Assembly (NCBI GenBank): GCA_003049465.1 | Contig: PYSS01000131.1 | Location: 42,508 to 106,507, forward strand | DNA: 64,000 nt | Direction of reading: 5' to 3' | DNA from: Magnaporthiopsis rhizophila | Taxonomy: Eukaryota > Ascomycota > Sordariomycetes > Magnaporthales > Magnaporthaceae | Shown: positions 44,042 to 55,848 of the stretch, one piece after another | How positions within the stretch are numbered: the stretch's first letter is position 1 | Layout of the letters: every line of letters begins with the position of its first letter | The notes under the pieces: model-generated | What the model saw: only the letters and a program-made list of their open reading frames with translations | Databases searched by the model: none | What the model was told of the DNA's origin: nothing | Program-made: the position numbers and the translations under genes

Positions 44042-46609
44042 GATCCCCGTCTCTCTATTGTTACGGGCTTGCCCATTTGCTGGGGGCGGGAGTAGTTGAG
44101 ACGTCTGGTAAGCGCTTGAGCAGAGCCTGTCGGCCCATGCCGGTCACCCCAGCCACCATGGTTGGTTGTGAAGGCCCGAGTGATCGCAGTGTCGTATTGC
44201 CAGGCATCGGTGTCTTGGCCGGCGGTTCTTGAGTGGGCGTATCACGGTGCTTACGTCTCGCGCGATGTTCCGCTGAACTGGCCAGCACAAGACCCTTGCC
44301 CCGCCTCTTCCCCACAAACATTGACCAACCGCGGGGGACCCCTGGCACACCCAACATTATCGCATTTTTTTATGATTTGTGGCTGAGTCTTTCTCTGCTT
44401 CTCGGTTGACGCAGCCTCCCGCTGTTCTTCCACTCCTCCTCTCAGCCGCAGATCCTGAACTCCGATCTGGATCGGCCGAAATAGACCACATCCTTCCTTC
44501 GGCGGATGCTTTCGTCATGAGATTGGCCATGACCGCCAATGCTGGTTGTCGGACCCTATGACTTATTTGGAGTTAAGATGCTCCTTCGAGGCGCCATTGC
44601 ATATTTTTGTTGTATCCCCACGACCAACCGTTTTGCCAAGCTTGCACCTTGGAATGGCTGAGCGGATTCAAGCCGAGTGCCGGCCGGCTCCCTGGTTACA
44701 CCGTCCAGGTTCCCCTTGCGAGTCACAACGGCGCTCTTCAGCTTGGCCAAGCCCCAGACCGACGGGGAAAACATTCGAGGCCCTAGCCGTCTTACGAGAC
44801 GTCGTTGGAGCCAGTGCTGGTTCCATGGATCATCACTGGAGCGGTCGGGTTCCCGGCCAGTGAAGGTTCGAAAACATATTGCAACCGAACCTCTCACCAC
44901 CAAGCAAGGGCACAGGCCTGGCCCTCGCCGAGCCGGAGAGCTTTCCCAATGCTACGTCACTTATGGAAGGTGGTATTACCGGGGCAGCCGGGGGCCGGGC
45001 GTGGCCATCACGACATTGTCGGCCCTTGGTCAACTTCACCATTCAGAGAAGGCCACGCATTATCCCCGCGGCGTCAGCTAAGATTTCTCTTCCCACCGGC
45101 GGGTTGGCTTCAGTGTTGGAAACCGCCGCTGTATCTCTTTAAGCTGATCGGGCACTCTTCACCACCTCCTTTTGGGGGACATACACTGGTTTGGGTCATC
45201 TACTGATCGCCCCTTTCCCTTAATATTCTTCTGCCCCGACGGCATGTCAGATTTTACCCCACGAGCAGCGCCTTCCCGCACGCTTTCCTCGCCGCCAGGC
45301 CCACCAGGCTGGATTCTCGATGCAGAAACCGACGACCAGGGGCCAAGTAGCCCCTCATACCCCTCACTGTTGCCTGGCCCTGCTCTAATCTTGGAAGCAG
45401 GTCTTGGATGACCTTCTTGATTAGGTTGGCTTCCTAGAGTTGTTCATTAATAAAGTGGAGGATTTCATATCGACAACACGGAGTCTCTGGTGGAACGAGG
45501 GTCGTGTTTTAGCCTATATGGCTCACCGATCGTTGGCGCCCACATTGGCGTAAGCATCATTTCTGTGCGACCTTCGGATTGGACACTCTGTATCAAGACA
45601 AACCTTTCTCTCAGCTATTTTATATTGGCCTACACGCCACTCCCCGCTCACGTGTCTCGCTCGTGTTGCCCTCTTCTGCGTCTGTCGCCCCAGCCCACCT
45701 CCTTGCCACACTCTCTTTCGGCACAAGGCTATCCTCGGGTTCCGAAGGCGCTCTCGGGGCCCATGTTGCAGACGCCATCGGCTGGAATCCATGCAGAAGA
45801 TGTCTCGGTCTGGATATCTCAGCCGTAACCTTATTCGTGGGAATCCGAGAGTCACGCCGCCCTGACCAAAGATCCAGTAGGATAGTCCTGCCTTGTAACG
45901 CTTGGCAAATCCGTGATAGCTCGAAAGCCTCGGGTCAGTCCAGCTCATGCAACTAATTTGTTATGCCTGGCGGGCTCCAGCCCGTCATCCCGAAGGTCTG
46001 CAGATGCTGATAATTACGCAGTTACCCAGCCACCTTTCGCGAGGGCGGACGGCTCCTTGGGCTCACGATGTATCGTCCCAGCGTCAGGCCGCCATCCGGG
46101 TGTCTTGATGGGAGCATGGTGTGATTCTGTATCGCGATAGGACGCTCGGCACCTTTCAGCGCCCCCGCCAGGAACCGGTCACGACCTATTGCAACGGTAC
46201 TCTGCGCTATGGACGAAGAGACAGGGTCTTGAGAAGGATGAAAGAGGAAGGAGAAGGTGGGATAATATCAGAGAAGGTGGGGACCGAGACGAAAATAGAA
46301 TCACACCTGGCCGAATGGTTGCATGCCTGGTGTGATCACAACATCTGCGGCTACTTTTCGAGAGAAAGTCTAATGAGAAGCTGAACTCGTGATGGTGCCT
46401 ACTGGATAGAGCTGGAAAACGAACGCATATGTGTCTGTGAGGTACTCGGACACTCGCATCTGGAAACTATAAAATGGTCGTCCTTCTCGCCCCCAAAATC
46501 GACAAACATTAGATCAAGCAGGCCAAACAAGTCCATAGCTTCGCCTACCATTGACACTCCCCAGCCTCGACTTCATCTTCGACCTCGGCTCTACGTCCCA
46601 TCCTTCACC
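44042..46609. other. Long intergenic stretch
   Basis: About 2.6 kb between divergently transcribed genes. Many short overlapping frames on both strands, none with gene-like composition or recognisable motif. It should contain the promoters of the permease (left) and the secreted DUF4360 protein (right). Confidence 0.45.
46467..46475 (+). promoter_or_regulatory. TATA box of DUF4360 gene
   Basis: CTATAAAAT about 140 bases upstream of the start codon, followed by a pyrimidine-rich leader, as in many fungal genes for abundant secreted proteins. Confidence 0.6.
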
Positions 46610-47464
46610 ATGTACAAGTCCATCATTGCCCCCTTCGTCCTCCTTGCGGGCCTCGTCGCCGCGGTGCCGGCGCCCCAGACCCCTGGCCCCAAGCCCTCGG
46701 GCCACGAGGTGTCCATCGTAGGCATCACCTTCGCTGGCTCGGGCTGCCCTGCCGGCAGTGTCGCCGGGCAAATCTCCGGCGACCTGACGTACATCACCCT
46801 GCTTTACGACAAGTTCATCGCAGAGGCCGGCAAGGGCGTCGGCGCGACCCAGAACCGCAAAAACTGCCAGCTGAACGTGAAGCTCCGCTTCCCCCAGGGC
46901 TGGCAGTTCAGCATCTTCAAAGCCGACTACCGCGGATACGCCAGGATCCCTCGGGGAGAGACGGGCACTTGCAAAGCGACCTACTACTTCTCCGGCGAGA
47001 GTCGCCAGGTGTGTTTCTTTTCAAGCCTGTTTTTCTACGCTATTTCTCGTCTGCGGCTAGCCTCTGACTGACACCGGCTGTGCCCTTTATAGGTCTCCAG
47101 CACGCTCACGCTCCGTGGGCCTTACGACGACAACTACCTCAAGACGGACGAGCTGCCCGTCGAGAGCACCGTCTGGTCGCCTTGCGGCATCGAGGGTCTG
47201 CTCAACATCAACTCGGAAGTCCGCGTCACGTCAAGCACAAGCAACAACGTCCTGCTCACGGTAAGTCAAAATTAGCTCTGCTGCAGACTCGTTGCAGTGT
47301 TGACTCCCTGGAATTAGGCGGGGATCCTGAAAGAAGAGCTGTGCAACTGGGACAAGAGATTTTGCAACTACTCGCAGCCGCTAACAACACTCTCTATGTC
47401 CCAGGTCGATTCTACCGATCTCAAGTTTACCCAGCTGCACTACCTCCAGTGGCAGAAGTGTTAA
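46610..47464 (+). CDS. Secreted DUF4360-like protein
   Basis: Three exons (46610-47008, 47093-47260, 47405-47464), both introns in phase 0 (GTGTGT..TAG and GTAAGT..CAG); 208 residues. Residues 1-20 (MYKSIIAPFVLLAGLVAAVP) form a signal peptide. The mature part has ITFAGSGCPAGS near its start, NRKNCQLNVKLRFPQGWQF in the middle, and ESTVWSPCGIEGLLNINSEV and LQWQKC towards the end. These match the cysteine spacing of the DUF4360 family of small secreted fungal proteins, whose biochemical role is not established. The cysteines could form disulphides. The promoter has a clear TATA box. Confidence 0.88.
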
Positions 47465-48181
47465 GTTGGCTTCTGCAGTGTGGGGAAAGCCTGAAATAAG
47501 AGGCAAGCCTAAAGGCTCTGTCTTGGCTGGGATATTGACGAGGCGATTTCGAGCTGATTTCTCAACGGTGGATGAGATGGAACAGAGCGGGCAGACAGGA
47601 CTTTCCCAGAATGCCGTTTGAAGCAGCTGGTACCTATTTTTACCTTTGCTAGGTCTTCATAGTAGCTGTTATGGGCTCTTTTCTCGAAATAACACAAAGC
47701 TCTGCAGGCTTTTTTGCTTCCCGGCATCCATCCTGGCCTCCGGTCAAAGCTCAAATGCATTGCTTGGCGATCAGGGGCAATTCAGGGGTAAATGCCGATG
47801 ATTACATAAGCGTAGCTCACTGGCATCGCACCGGCACCTGCCATTCCCTGACCTGACCGCAAACGACAGAAGTGGTTGGGATTTTGTTTTGTGTGGCGCT
47901 GAATGCGTCAAATGAGACGCGATGGTGTCTCCAGCGCCGCCGACCAGATCCGTTGGACAATGGAACGCTTGTTGTTGTCGAACGGTAGCAACAAAAAAGT
48001 CCATCTGTCTTGGGTGCAAGCCTGCATGCCGGAAACGGCAGCCCGCGTTCTTTGTGCGATGGAAGCAACTTTCCTAGGCAAATCATAACATCCTTCGTTC
48101 GACCTGTGTTCTCGAGGCAATGTTGATGTCAAATTCACTTGCAATCTCAGTTCAAGGGTCCAGCGCTTAGTCGCCGCGATA
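47465..48181. other. Intergenic
   Basis: About 0.7 kb; no supportable gene. Confidence 0.5.
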
Positions 48182-49378
48182 ATGCCAGCAGCGCAAGAGC
48201 CAGAGGTCAGCCCGAAATCTCCCCTTCCGGTGGGATATCTGTTCGTGCCCAAGGGCAACGTGTACATCACGGCAAACTGCCGCAAGAAGACCCATGCCAT
48301 CGGCGCTACGGTGTACTTGGTGGTCGACCCCAAGGTGAAGGGCAGGGCCAGTGTCAAGGGCATTCGCGTGCCCCATGAGGTCTACCAGGAGGTCGCCTCC
48401 GCCGAGCAGCAGACCCGGGCTAAGCGCGCCGCTCAGGTACAGGCCAAGGATGACGCGGGCTCTAGGGCCTTCGAGGCCGAAGTGCGCCGGCTCTTCCCGC
48501 ACGCGCCGCCCGACTCGGTGGCTGCCATTGCCCGCCATGCCCTCGTCAAGCGGTCCAGGAGGGTTGGGCGGTCCACCAAGATGGACGTGGAGCACAAGGT
48601 GCGGCTGGCCGTCGTGGCTCACATTCGGCACGTCGAGACGGACTATGATGCCCTGCTGAAGAAGCGAGGCACAGAGAGGGAAGACGCCAGACGACAAACA
48701 TGGCAGCGCACCAACGAGGTAGCCGACCAGTGGGCGGGTCAGAGGAATTCCCTATCTGCGCGTTCCGCCACCCGACGCGCCAGCAAGATCTCCAGGCGTG
48801 AGAAGATGACAAAGGCCCCACAGAAAACCAGCAAGCAGAAGACGGGGGACAAAGGGAATAGTAAGAAGAGCAAGAACGCGAACGGCGGCGACGCCAAAAA
48901 GAACAAGACGAATGAGAAGCCGCAGAAGCAGACAACGAATCAAGCCGGCAAAAATGACAAGGGGAAAAGACGGACCCGGCAACCTGGAGCCCTCGGGGAT
49001 GTCTCGGCAAGCAGGCGCGATGACGCGACAAGGTCAAAGCCATTAGTTGCCACCGGCGGCGCCACACAAAGCCAAGCTCCACAGCATAAGCTACGCGGAA
49101 ACCTTGGCGGAACCAGCAACATGGGCAGGATTCCTTACGACAAACCGGACTCCTTCGTGGTTGCTGGCGACGACGGCGAGCCAGAACCAATCGGTGGGTC
49201 CGAAAGGAGCGGAGAGAGCGGGGATAACGATGGCGAGTCGGAGCCGGAGGATGGGGAGGAGGAAGCAGAGTTTTCCGACGACTCCGAGTACCAGAGCTCA
49301 GAGCTGGACGATGGGTCAGAGGATGAGGCCCAGTTCACCGACTACGAGGGCTTCGAATCGGACGGAATGGACTTTTGA
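48182..49378 (+). CDS. DUF2293-domain protein with basic and acidic tail
   Basis: 398 residues, one exon. Residues 97-163 (FEAEVRRLFPHAPPDSVAAI.., VRLAVVAHIRHVETDYDALL) fit the DUF2293 domain, found in fungi (and some other eukaryotes). The stretch around residue 10-70 (VPKGNVYITANCRKKTHAIG..) belongs to the same family. The second half is low complexity: a Lys-rich segment (about 200-290, with repeated KTSKQKTGDK-like blocks) and then an acidic Glu/Asp-rich tail (about 330-398). A basic block followed by an acidic tail would suit a nucleic-acid- or histone-binding nuclear protein, but that is inference. No signal peptide or membrane helix. Confidence 0.85.
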   Translation: MPAAQEPEVSPKSPLPVGYLFVPKGNVYITANCRKKTHAIGATVYLVVDPKVKGRASVKGIRVPHEVYQEVASAEQQTRAKRAAQVQAKDDAGSRAFEAEVRRLFPHAPPDSVAAIARHALVKRSRRVGRSTKMDVEHKVRLAVVAHIRHVETDYDALLKKRGTEREDARRQTWQRTNEVADQWAGQRNSLSARSATRRASKISRREKMTKAPQKTSKQKTGDKGNSKKSKNANGGDAKKNKTNEKPQKQTTNQAGKNDKGKRRTRQPGALGDVSASRRDDATRSKPLVATGGATQSQAPQHKLRGNLGGTSNMGRIPYDKPDSFVVAGDDGEPEPIGGSERSGESGDNDGESEPEDGEEEAEFSDDSEYQSSELDDGSEDEAQFTDYEGFESDGMDF

Positions 49379-50614
49379 TCCTAGACTGAGCTGATCGGGG
49401 GCCGCGGGAGGCTGAGTTCTGAGTGCTACCTATATTACATACCAATCCGTGGCTCGACACGGGATATCGGCTCGGTTACTCACTACATGGTGGCGCCTAG
49501 TGTCACATCTGCTGCGAGGATGGTTGTTGTCACCGCCTGATTTACCACGCGGTTGAGGAGTTGCCGCTTGCCGGGCACGTTTGATGATCGATTTGATAAA
49601 ACTTAATGAGGTTGCTTGAACAGGAGGACCATGCTATTCCCGTCTGGTGCCTTTGATCATGCACTCGTCTCATGTGATCTGATCGCTCAAGTCTTCGGCT
49701 AGACCTGATTCCTAGAAAAGTCGCAAATCTGGGGTAACATCAATAACTTCGAGTGAACATTCTCATTTTTGAGGCAGGTGCTGGCGCTTTTGTGGCACTC
49801 GAACCCGGACCCCTGGAAGCGCCTGAATCCAGGCACCCGGGCGCCCCGGCGGCGGTGGGCGGTGGGCGAACGGTTGCAAGAGCGGGCAGATCCGCGGAGA
49901 TGCCCCTTCTGGACGGGGCACATGCCCCAACCCCGAGCCATGCGTGGTTTCCCCACTTGGCTCGGGAACAGCAAATGGGTTGCCCATATTTGCTAAGACA
50001 ACATAAACCTTGCGAAATAAAAAGACCCCAGAGCCCGCGAAGGCGACTTTGGGTGTTTTCTTTCTCGTAATACAACGTCATTTTTACGAGATGGAAACCT
50101 ACCCCCCGGGAAGCGCCAACGCGCCTGTGAGCCTCCAAAGCATCAAGCCTCGTCAGCATGCCTGTCCATCACGCCAGTCTTGTGCTTTCCCGAGCGCGGC
50201 GCTTCCTCTTGGCCTTCTCTTTCTTTGTTCGTGCCGTCGGGGTTTTAAATAATGTTTTTCTTTTGCCGCGCCTGCGCGTCTCCCCCCTCCTCGTGTCGGA
50301 AGATATAACAGCCAATGGCTACTCTTTGTCAGACCGTCGTCGTGCACCCATCATGGAAGCCAACAGGGCAAAATCCAAATCCCTCTTGCCTTCGGCCGAG
50401 TGGAGGAGACGCCCCCCTGAAGAGACCCTGCAGGGCGTATCCTTGCCAGATGCTTGCTGTCCCGAATGACAGATGTTTGGCACCCAACAGTGCGTCTGCG
50501 TGGGTGGTATTGCTTGCTCCGTCTATCCTGTCAACGAGAACGTGGGTGCAGCTTGTCCGCTCGGCTGGAGAAGCGATCGGGCCCGGGGAAAGAAATTGGC
50601 ACGAAGAAGAAAAG

Positions 50615-50649
<35 letters not shown>

Positions 50650-50668
50650 AGAGGGNNNNNNNNNNNNN

Positions 50669-50711
<43 letters not shown>

Positions 50712-51414
50712 CCGAGTGCGTGCCGGAACACATCCTGTCCGTCACCTGGCCTGAACCTCGGCGGCATCCATGCCCATCGGCCCGCTTGCTCGCTAGTTGT
50801 TGGAGCCACGAGCTTGCTTGTTGTGGGCACAGAAGGAGCCAGGCCCCGGAGCCTGAGAGTCACCTAGAGTCGCAAGCCGTCCGACCGGTCATCAGCTGGG
50901 AGTCGTCCGGATTCTACCCGATCGTTCCGCCCGCTCAACCTTGGGCGGGCCTTCAGACGGAACGGCACTGTGTGCTTGGCTCAGCTTGGGTCATCCGAAT
51001 CTATACCTGCCCGGGTCTCCCTCCCCTACTTGAAGGTGAGCAGTGGAAGTGCGGACCCCACACCATCGAAAGTTATCACAGCATCGGCCTCTCGCAAGGG
51101 AAGCTCGACGGAAAAGTGTCTCGGCCGCTCACAGGGAAAGCTCGACGGGAAAGTGTGGGATTCGGCATCTTCAGCCTGACCCAGGTTCTGGACTAGCTGC
51201 TTCCCCTGCACTCCGGTTCTTCATTAATTCGACGCCTCTGGAGGCTCCTGTTGATCTGGAATCAAGACTCAGCAGATAACCATCTCCTTTGGTCCTCTGG
51301 CCACACAGACAATAGCGGCTCATTGACGCAGCCGGGGGCATCTTCTTGGTATTCGTGCCAGGGAGACTCGACGAGCCTTTGAGGGCGCTTTTTCCTTCCC
51401 AAAGTCCCGACATC
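49379..51414. other. Intergenic with assembly gap
   Basis: About 2 kb without a supportable gene, with an N gap and poly(A) runs at 50617-50710. Short frames on both strands are chance. Confidence 0.45.
50617..50710. other. Assembly gap within poly(A)
   Basis: 31 A, a GA-rich spacer, 13 N (50656-50668), then 42 A. Same structure as the gap at 36317-36426, in the same strand sense. Confidence 0.95.
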
Positions 51415-52984
51415 ATGACCAACATCCGTCGTCCATCGTCGTCAGCACGGCGCCCAAACGCATCAAATGACGGCGCTCCTCTCGATCCCAGCCCGCCGCC
51501 CGGTCAGGCACGTCCGAGGATACCACACCTCGAAGTGGACGCAGAGACGGATATGAGCAAGGCGGAGTCAGTAAACTTCTCGGGGTCAACGTCTGATTTA
51601 CGAAGGGCGCCGTCAAAGACGTCATCATCAGGAGACTCAGGTGCCCCGGATGCCTCGAACCCGGTCCTGGTCCCGCTGTCGCCGTTCCGCACCGCGATAC
51701 GCAACTTCTCGTCTCAGTGGTTTCTCGTGCCTCAAGGCGCCGGCATCACCTCCATCGTCCTCTTCTCGCTCGAGTATCGCTTCAGGGGCCTGGACGAGAT
51801 CTCGTACGCCGTCTGGGCGTTCACCGCCGTCTGCCTTGCGCTTATGCTGCTCGCGTACGCCCTCCGGCTGGCAATGTTCCCACGACATGTCCTCCGCCTG
51901 CTAGGCTCGGACCCGGCCGAGCTGACTTGCATGTCCAGCATCTCCATCGCCTTCACCTCCATTGTGCAGATGATTTCGCTGACGCTGGGGAGCTCGAACC
52001 ACAACTGGGCCATTGCGGCCGTGTCCCTGTGGTGGTTCAACATGGCGTTAGCCCTGGTTGCCGTCGTCTTCATCCCCTTCTCGATCCCGCACCTGCACAC
52101 GCCGGGCGTCGCGAGCCTCATGCCCAACACGCAGCTGCCAATGGTGGCCGCCATCACCCTGGCGGCCGGCGGCGGAATGGTATCCAACACTACCCATCTG
52201 GACGGCCTCGAGGGTCTGCGGGCACCCATCATATTTGTTTCTTACTTCTCGCTCGCGCTGGCGGTCCCATTAGCCATGGCATACGCCACCATGTATCTCG
52301 TCCGCCTCGTCGACGGCTCGGCCCCGGCCAAGGGCAAGATATACCAGGAGATGATCTTTTGCGGGCCCTGGGGACAGGGAAGCTTCGCCCTCCAGGCGCT
52401 CGGACAGTCGTTGCTCAAGAATTCACCGGGGCTGGCGGCCTACATGTCCGGGGGCATTGTCAGCGAGACTATGGTCAATGTCCTGGGGTATAGCAGCGTG
52501 TTTATGGGATTCTCGAGCTGGAGCGTAGGCACCTTTTGGTGGGCTTTCGCCGTCATGAGCACGATACGGCACTTGACGCGGACCTGGAAGCACAGCAGAC
52601 GGACCAGGGCTAAGCTGACAGAGGGCGCCGCTGAGTTTGTGCATGAGGAGACGGAAAGATACTCCCTGGCCGTGTGGGCGCTTGTGTTTCCTTGGGTAGG
52701 TCAACCTCCTTGCTTGAATTCTTCCTCTTCTTCTTTGTTGACTCCATATCGGGACTTGTCCTCCTGCTGACCGGAAGCAGGGCGTATATACCAACGCAGC
52801 AATCAGGCTCGGCAAGGTGCTGGCCTCGGGGTTTTTCAGGATCTGGTCGACCGTGCTCGCTATTTGCCTCGTCATCCTCACGCTCATCAACCTGGGCCTG
52901 ACTGTGAAGGGACTTTGGACCGGCCGTTTACTGGGAATCGACAAGCGGCGGCGGCCGCCAGCCCAGCAGGCAATGTTTATATGA
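51415..52984 (+). CDS. Ssu1/TDT-family anion (sulfite or dicarboxylate) exporter
   Basis: Two exons (51415-52695, 52781-52984), phase-0 intron GTAGGT..CAG; 494 residues. The ATG at 51415 is chosen over the in-frame one 69 bases upstream because the extra residues look like leader sequence. Residues 1-95 are hydrophilic and Ser/Pro-rich. Then about ten membrane helices follow, with NFSSQWFLVPQGAGITSI, IAAVSLWWFNMALAL, MVAAITLAAGGG, FCGPWGQGSFALQALGQ and FMGFSSWSVGTFWWAF. These are the hallmarks of the tellurite-resistance/dicarboxylate transporter (TDT) fold, which includes yeast sulfite pump Ssu1 and malate transporter Mae1. GPWGQGSF.ALQ is the pattern usual in fungal Ssu1 relatives, so sulfite efflux is the likelier role. 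The protein is longer than Ssu1 (458) because of the N-terminus. Confidence 0.9.
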
Positions 52985-53212
52985 GGCACAAGATGATGGC
53001 GTCTCCTGCGGCTTCGAGACATACAAGGTACTCGGCGGCGTGGTCATCATTTGGTTGTCGTTGCTGATCGGGGCGTGGGCTGCCGGCTCGGTTGACATGC
53101 CAGGACATGGACGTGATGGGAAGAGAAAATAAGAAAGGTAGAGAAAGGAAAAAAAAACGGTTTGCCATGCTGCCGTCGCGTCGACTCCCCGACCCACTTA
53201 TTACTGCACCCG
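52985..53212. other. Intergenic
   Basis: No gene seen. Confidence 0.5.
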
Positions 53213-53900
53213 TCCAGCAGTTCGAGGACGTCCCGAAATTTTCTCCTCCTCCTCCATCCATACATCAGGCAGGTCGCGTTCAGACTCACAACCTCGTCCA
53301 TCAGCTGCGTACCGTACCTTCAAACCCTCGTCGCGGCGCAGAGGAGCTATCACGCTTGAAGATACTCCCGTCCAGCAGTACTAGATATCCCGAACCTTTT
53401 CCTCCTCCTCCGTCTCCATCTCTCGATATCGGTAGGTCGCGGGTCACGTCTAGCCTCACAGTCTCGTCCTTCAACCACCTATCCTACCTTCAAAATCTCT
53501 GTCACGTCGCGCGACAGGCTGCCACGCTCGGGGATGGGCCGGTCTGGCAGTTTTAAAGTATCCCGAGCTCTCCTCTTCCTCCTCAGCCATCAGCATCGGC
53601 AAGTGCCATCCAGCTTTATGACCTCGATTTTGGCCTGGGTACCGTACTTTCAAAATCTTTTCACGCCGCAAGCCAGCCATTCCATTTCGACATAGGCCTG
53701 GCCAGCAGTTCGAACATATCCCGAACGCCTCCTTCTCCATCTGCCAATATCGGGTAGGCGGCATCCGGCCTTACAACCTCGCCCTCTACCCATCACCCTA
53801 CCTTCAGAATCGCCTCACGTAGCAAGCCAGCTGCTACGTTTCCAAATAAACCAGCCCAGCAGTTCGAAGATATCCCGAACTTTTTCTCTTCCTCAACCTA
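53213..53900 (+). repeat. Tandem minisatellite, period about 155-175 bp, 4-5 units
   Basis: The phrase CCAGCAGTTCGA..(A/G)TCCCGAAC recurs at about 53215, 53371, 53546, 53700 and 53856. Each time it is followed by a CT-rich stretch (TTTTCTCCTCCTCC-like), a CATC..ATC..GG(T)AGG(C) segment and CTCACAACCTCGTCC..CTACC(T)TCAAAATC. Units are diverged from each other (roughly one difference in four to five positions by eye). The last, partial unit runs to within 15-20 bases of the start codon at 53914, so this repeat supplies the promoter and leader of that gene. Confidence 0.88.
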
Positions 53901-53913
53901 TCAACATCACACC

Positions 53914-54615
53914 ATGTCGGCCCAGAAGCGGACAGCGTCAGAATTGCCTGAACGCCCCGGCAAGAGGCTCAGGGGAGACGAGGCGAGCAGCGATGCCGCC
54001 CGAGATAGCGATGGTTCCGAGTCGCCGTCCCGCCCTGGCCCGGCCCCAAGGGATGACAGCGACTACCAGTCGCCGCCGCCGCCGCCTTCCCCTCCTGTTG
54101 GCCCGGCCGCCGAGAGCCAGAGTGCGCCGCCGCTGCCGCCACCGCCGCCATACGTCCCCCCTGGCCCGGGCGCAGAGAGCCAGAGGCCGCCGCCGCCGTC
54201 GCTGCAGCACGATCTCGAGCTTTCCCCGGGACCCGAGCACGAGGCCCCGCCGCTTTATCATGCGCTTTCGCCGAGTGCGCCCCCGTATGCCCCGGGCCTG
54301 CCGGACCCCGAGGACGGCCAGGTCCCCGATGAGCCTGAGTGGCGGGCGGACAGCCCAGCCCACAACCAAGATGACGGAGGCGACCCCAGCGATGGTGATG
54401 ACGAAGACGACGACGACGACGATGATGACGGCGACGGCCATGACCTGCGGTGGCTACGACGGGCACGCGCCGCCCTGCAGGCGGAGAACCGAGACCTGCG
54501 GGCGGTGCACCGAGAGACCCGGGAGAGGATCCGGGTCCTGACGCAGGAGAGGGCCGCCCAGGCGGAGCGGACCGCCGATTACGACGGCGCCCGCAGGGAA
54601 TTTCGGCCCTTTTAA
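53914..54615 (+). CDS. Proline-rich, acidic, coiled-coil protein of unknown function (possibly frameshifted)
   Basis: 233 residues. Order: basic/Ser start with RPGKRLRG (possible nuclear signal, residues 15-22); proline-rich middle (45-130, blocks of PPPPP); Asp-only tract (about 160-173); then a charged heptad-like coiled coil (about 175-230, RARAALQAENRDLRAVHRETRERIRVLTQER). The frame stops just after RREF. Another frame continues beyond this stop with a normal-looking peptide (ALLNGAFQQIGVNNTIELRW..) to 54794, so a one-base deletion or sequencing error near 54608 is possible. No known domain is recognised. It may be a gene assembled recently behind the tandem repeat. Confidence 0.55.
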   Translation: MSAQKRTASELPERPGKRLRGDEASSDAARDSDGSESPSRPGPAPRDDSDYQSPPPPPSPPVGPAAESQSAPPLPPPPPYVPPGPGAESQRPPPPSLQHDLELSPGPEHEAPPLYHALSPSAPPYAPGLPDPEDGQVPDEPEWRADSPAHNQDDGGDPSDGDDEDDDDDDDDGDGHDLRWLRRARAALQAENRDLRAVHRETRERIRVLTQERAAQAERTADYDGARREFRPF

Positions 54616-55848
54616 ACGGCGCCTTCCAGCAGATCGGGGTCAATAATACGATTGAGCTTAGGTGGCAGGATGTGAGGATCCGGGGCATCGTCGCCGGGAC
54701 GCAATCGGAAGCGATGGCCCACGAGCCGCCCGACAACCAGAACGGTGGAGTCGGCCAGGGCGGCGAGAACAACCAACGACGACGACAACGATAATAATGA
54801 CGACAACGACTATAACGATAATAATGATGGTTTCTCTTAAAAAAAAATTTGTCTGGCTTTTTTCCTATTTCCTTTTTCCTTGCACCTGTCTGGCCTAGCT
54901 CCTCCAATATGGGTGACTGCATCTTAAACTTCGAAATGGGCAAAACAGTCTGTCTGCGCATGGCTGGGATGGAACAAAACGAGCTATATAAGAGAGGTAG
55001 AGGTAACAAGGGGGAAAATAGCAACTTTGGAAGCAACTTTCGCGGGAGGGGTAGCATAGCTGGGCCGGTTTCGGCTCCCATAATGATTTAATTTTTTCTC
55101 GCAGTTTTTGGTGAGCGCGATGTGGTGTTAGTTTGGCTGTGTAAAGGAGAGACGGCTGGGTATGGAGATAGTTGAAACGGTTTTATTTGTTTTTCTCTCT
55201 TAATTTGTTAATGTCAAGACCTGCATCGGCGATGATCGCCCGCATCGAGGGCAACAGCCCAACGGGCTTCATGTTAGGCATTTCTCAATAGCGCAGCGGC
55301 GTAACGTCTGAGCAGTAATGTACTTTTATATCATGTTTTCACCTCGGTCTCTGTTGGTGATGGAGCCCCAGGGATTCCGCAGACACGGCTTAACGCCGCT
55401 TATCTTCCGTTTGGGGCACGGCGTCCGACCGGTCTTAAAGCTCGATCCATGGCTAATGCATGGCACCTTTGCAGGATCGAACCTTGTAGAGTAGACAAAG
55501 AGTCGCGTTGTCCCTGCATTTGGCCGAAGCAATATCCTACCTATCCTTGTGGGCGGATTATGACGTGAGGCGCTGACCGCTGGTAGCCCGCTACTCGAAC
55601 ACGCGTATTTGAATGCGCGTATTCCGTAACAGCCATTCGACCGCCGGGATAGGTACGACGTGGTCCGTAGGATCGAGCAAGGCACAACAAAAACACGGCC
55701 ACCAGGCTGGCGACGCTGATGATCTCACATGTTCAAATTGGGTGGCACTGGCCACGGGTTTGCTTGGGAGATGGCAGGACATCAAACCAGTCCCGAGCGC
55801 CCATCGCCATCCACAGGGCTCGCAAGGTTTTAGCCAGTCACTTACACC
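54616..55848. other. Intergenic
   Basis: 54616-54794 may be coding if the frameshift in the preceding gene is real. After that comes a short GAC/AAC/AAT-type simple repeat (54775-54830) and about 1 kb without a supportable gene. Confidence 0.45.

Noticed and set aside
41694..44095. Very long frames overlapping the permease gene on both strands (640 codons minus in another frame, 472 codons plus)
   Set aside because: They are by-products of strong third-position GC in the permease; composition is unnatural (Arg, Gly, His, Pro) and no motif is present.
44546..45206. Overlapping plus-strand frames in the permease upstream region
   Set aside because: Poor composition and mutual overlap; no splice-consistent reading gave a recognisable protein.
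53969..55081. 370-codon minus-strand frame across the proline-rich gene
   Set aside because: It is antisense to a repetitive Pro/Asp-coding stretch, giving Arg/Gly/Ala low complexity; no start context or domain.
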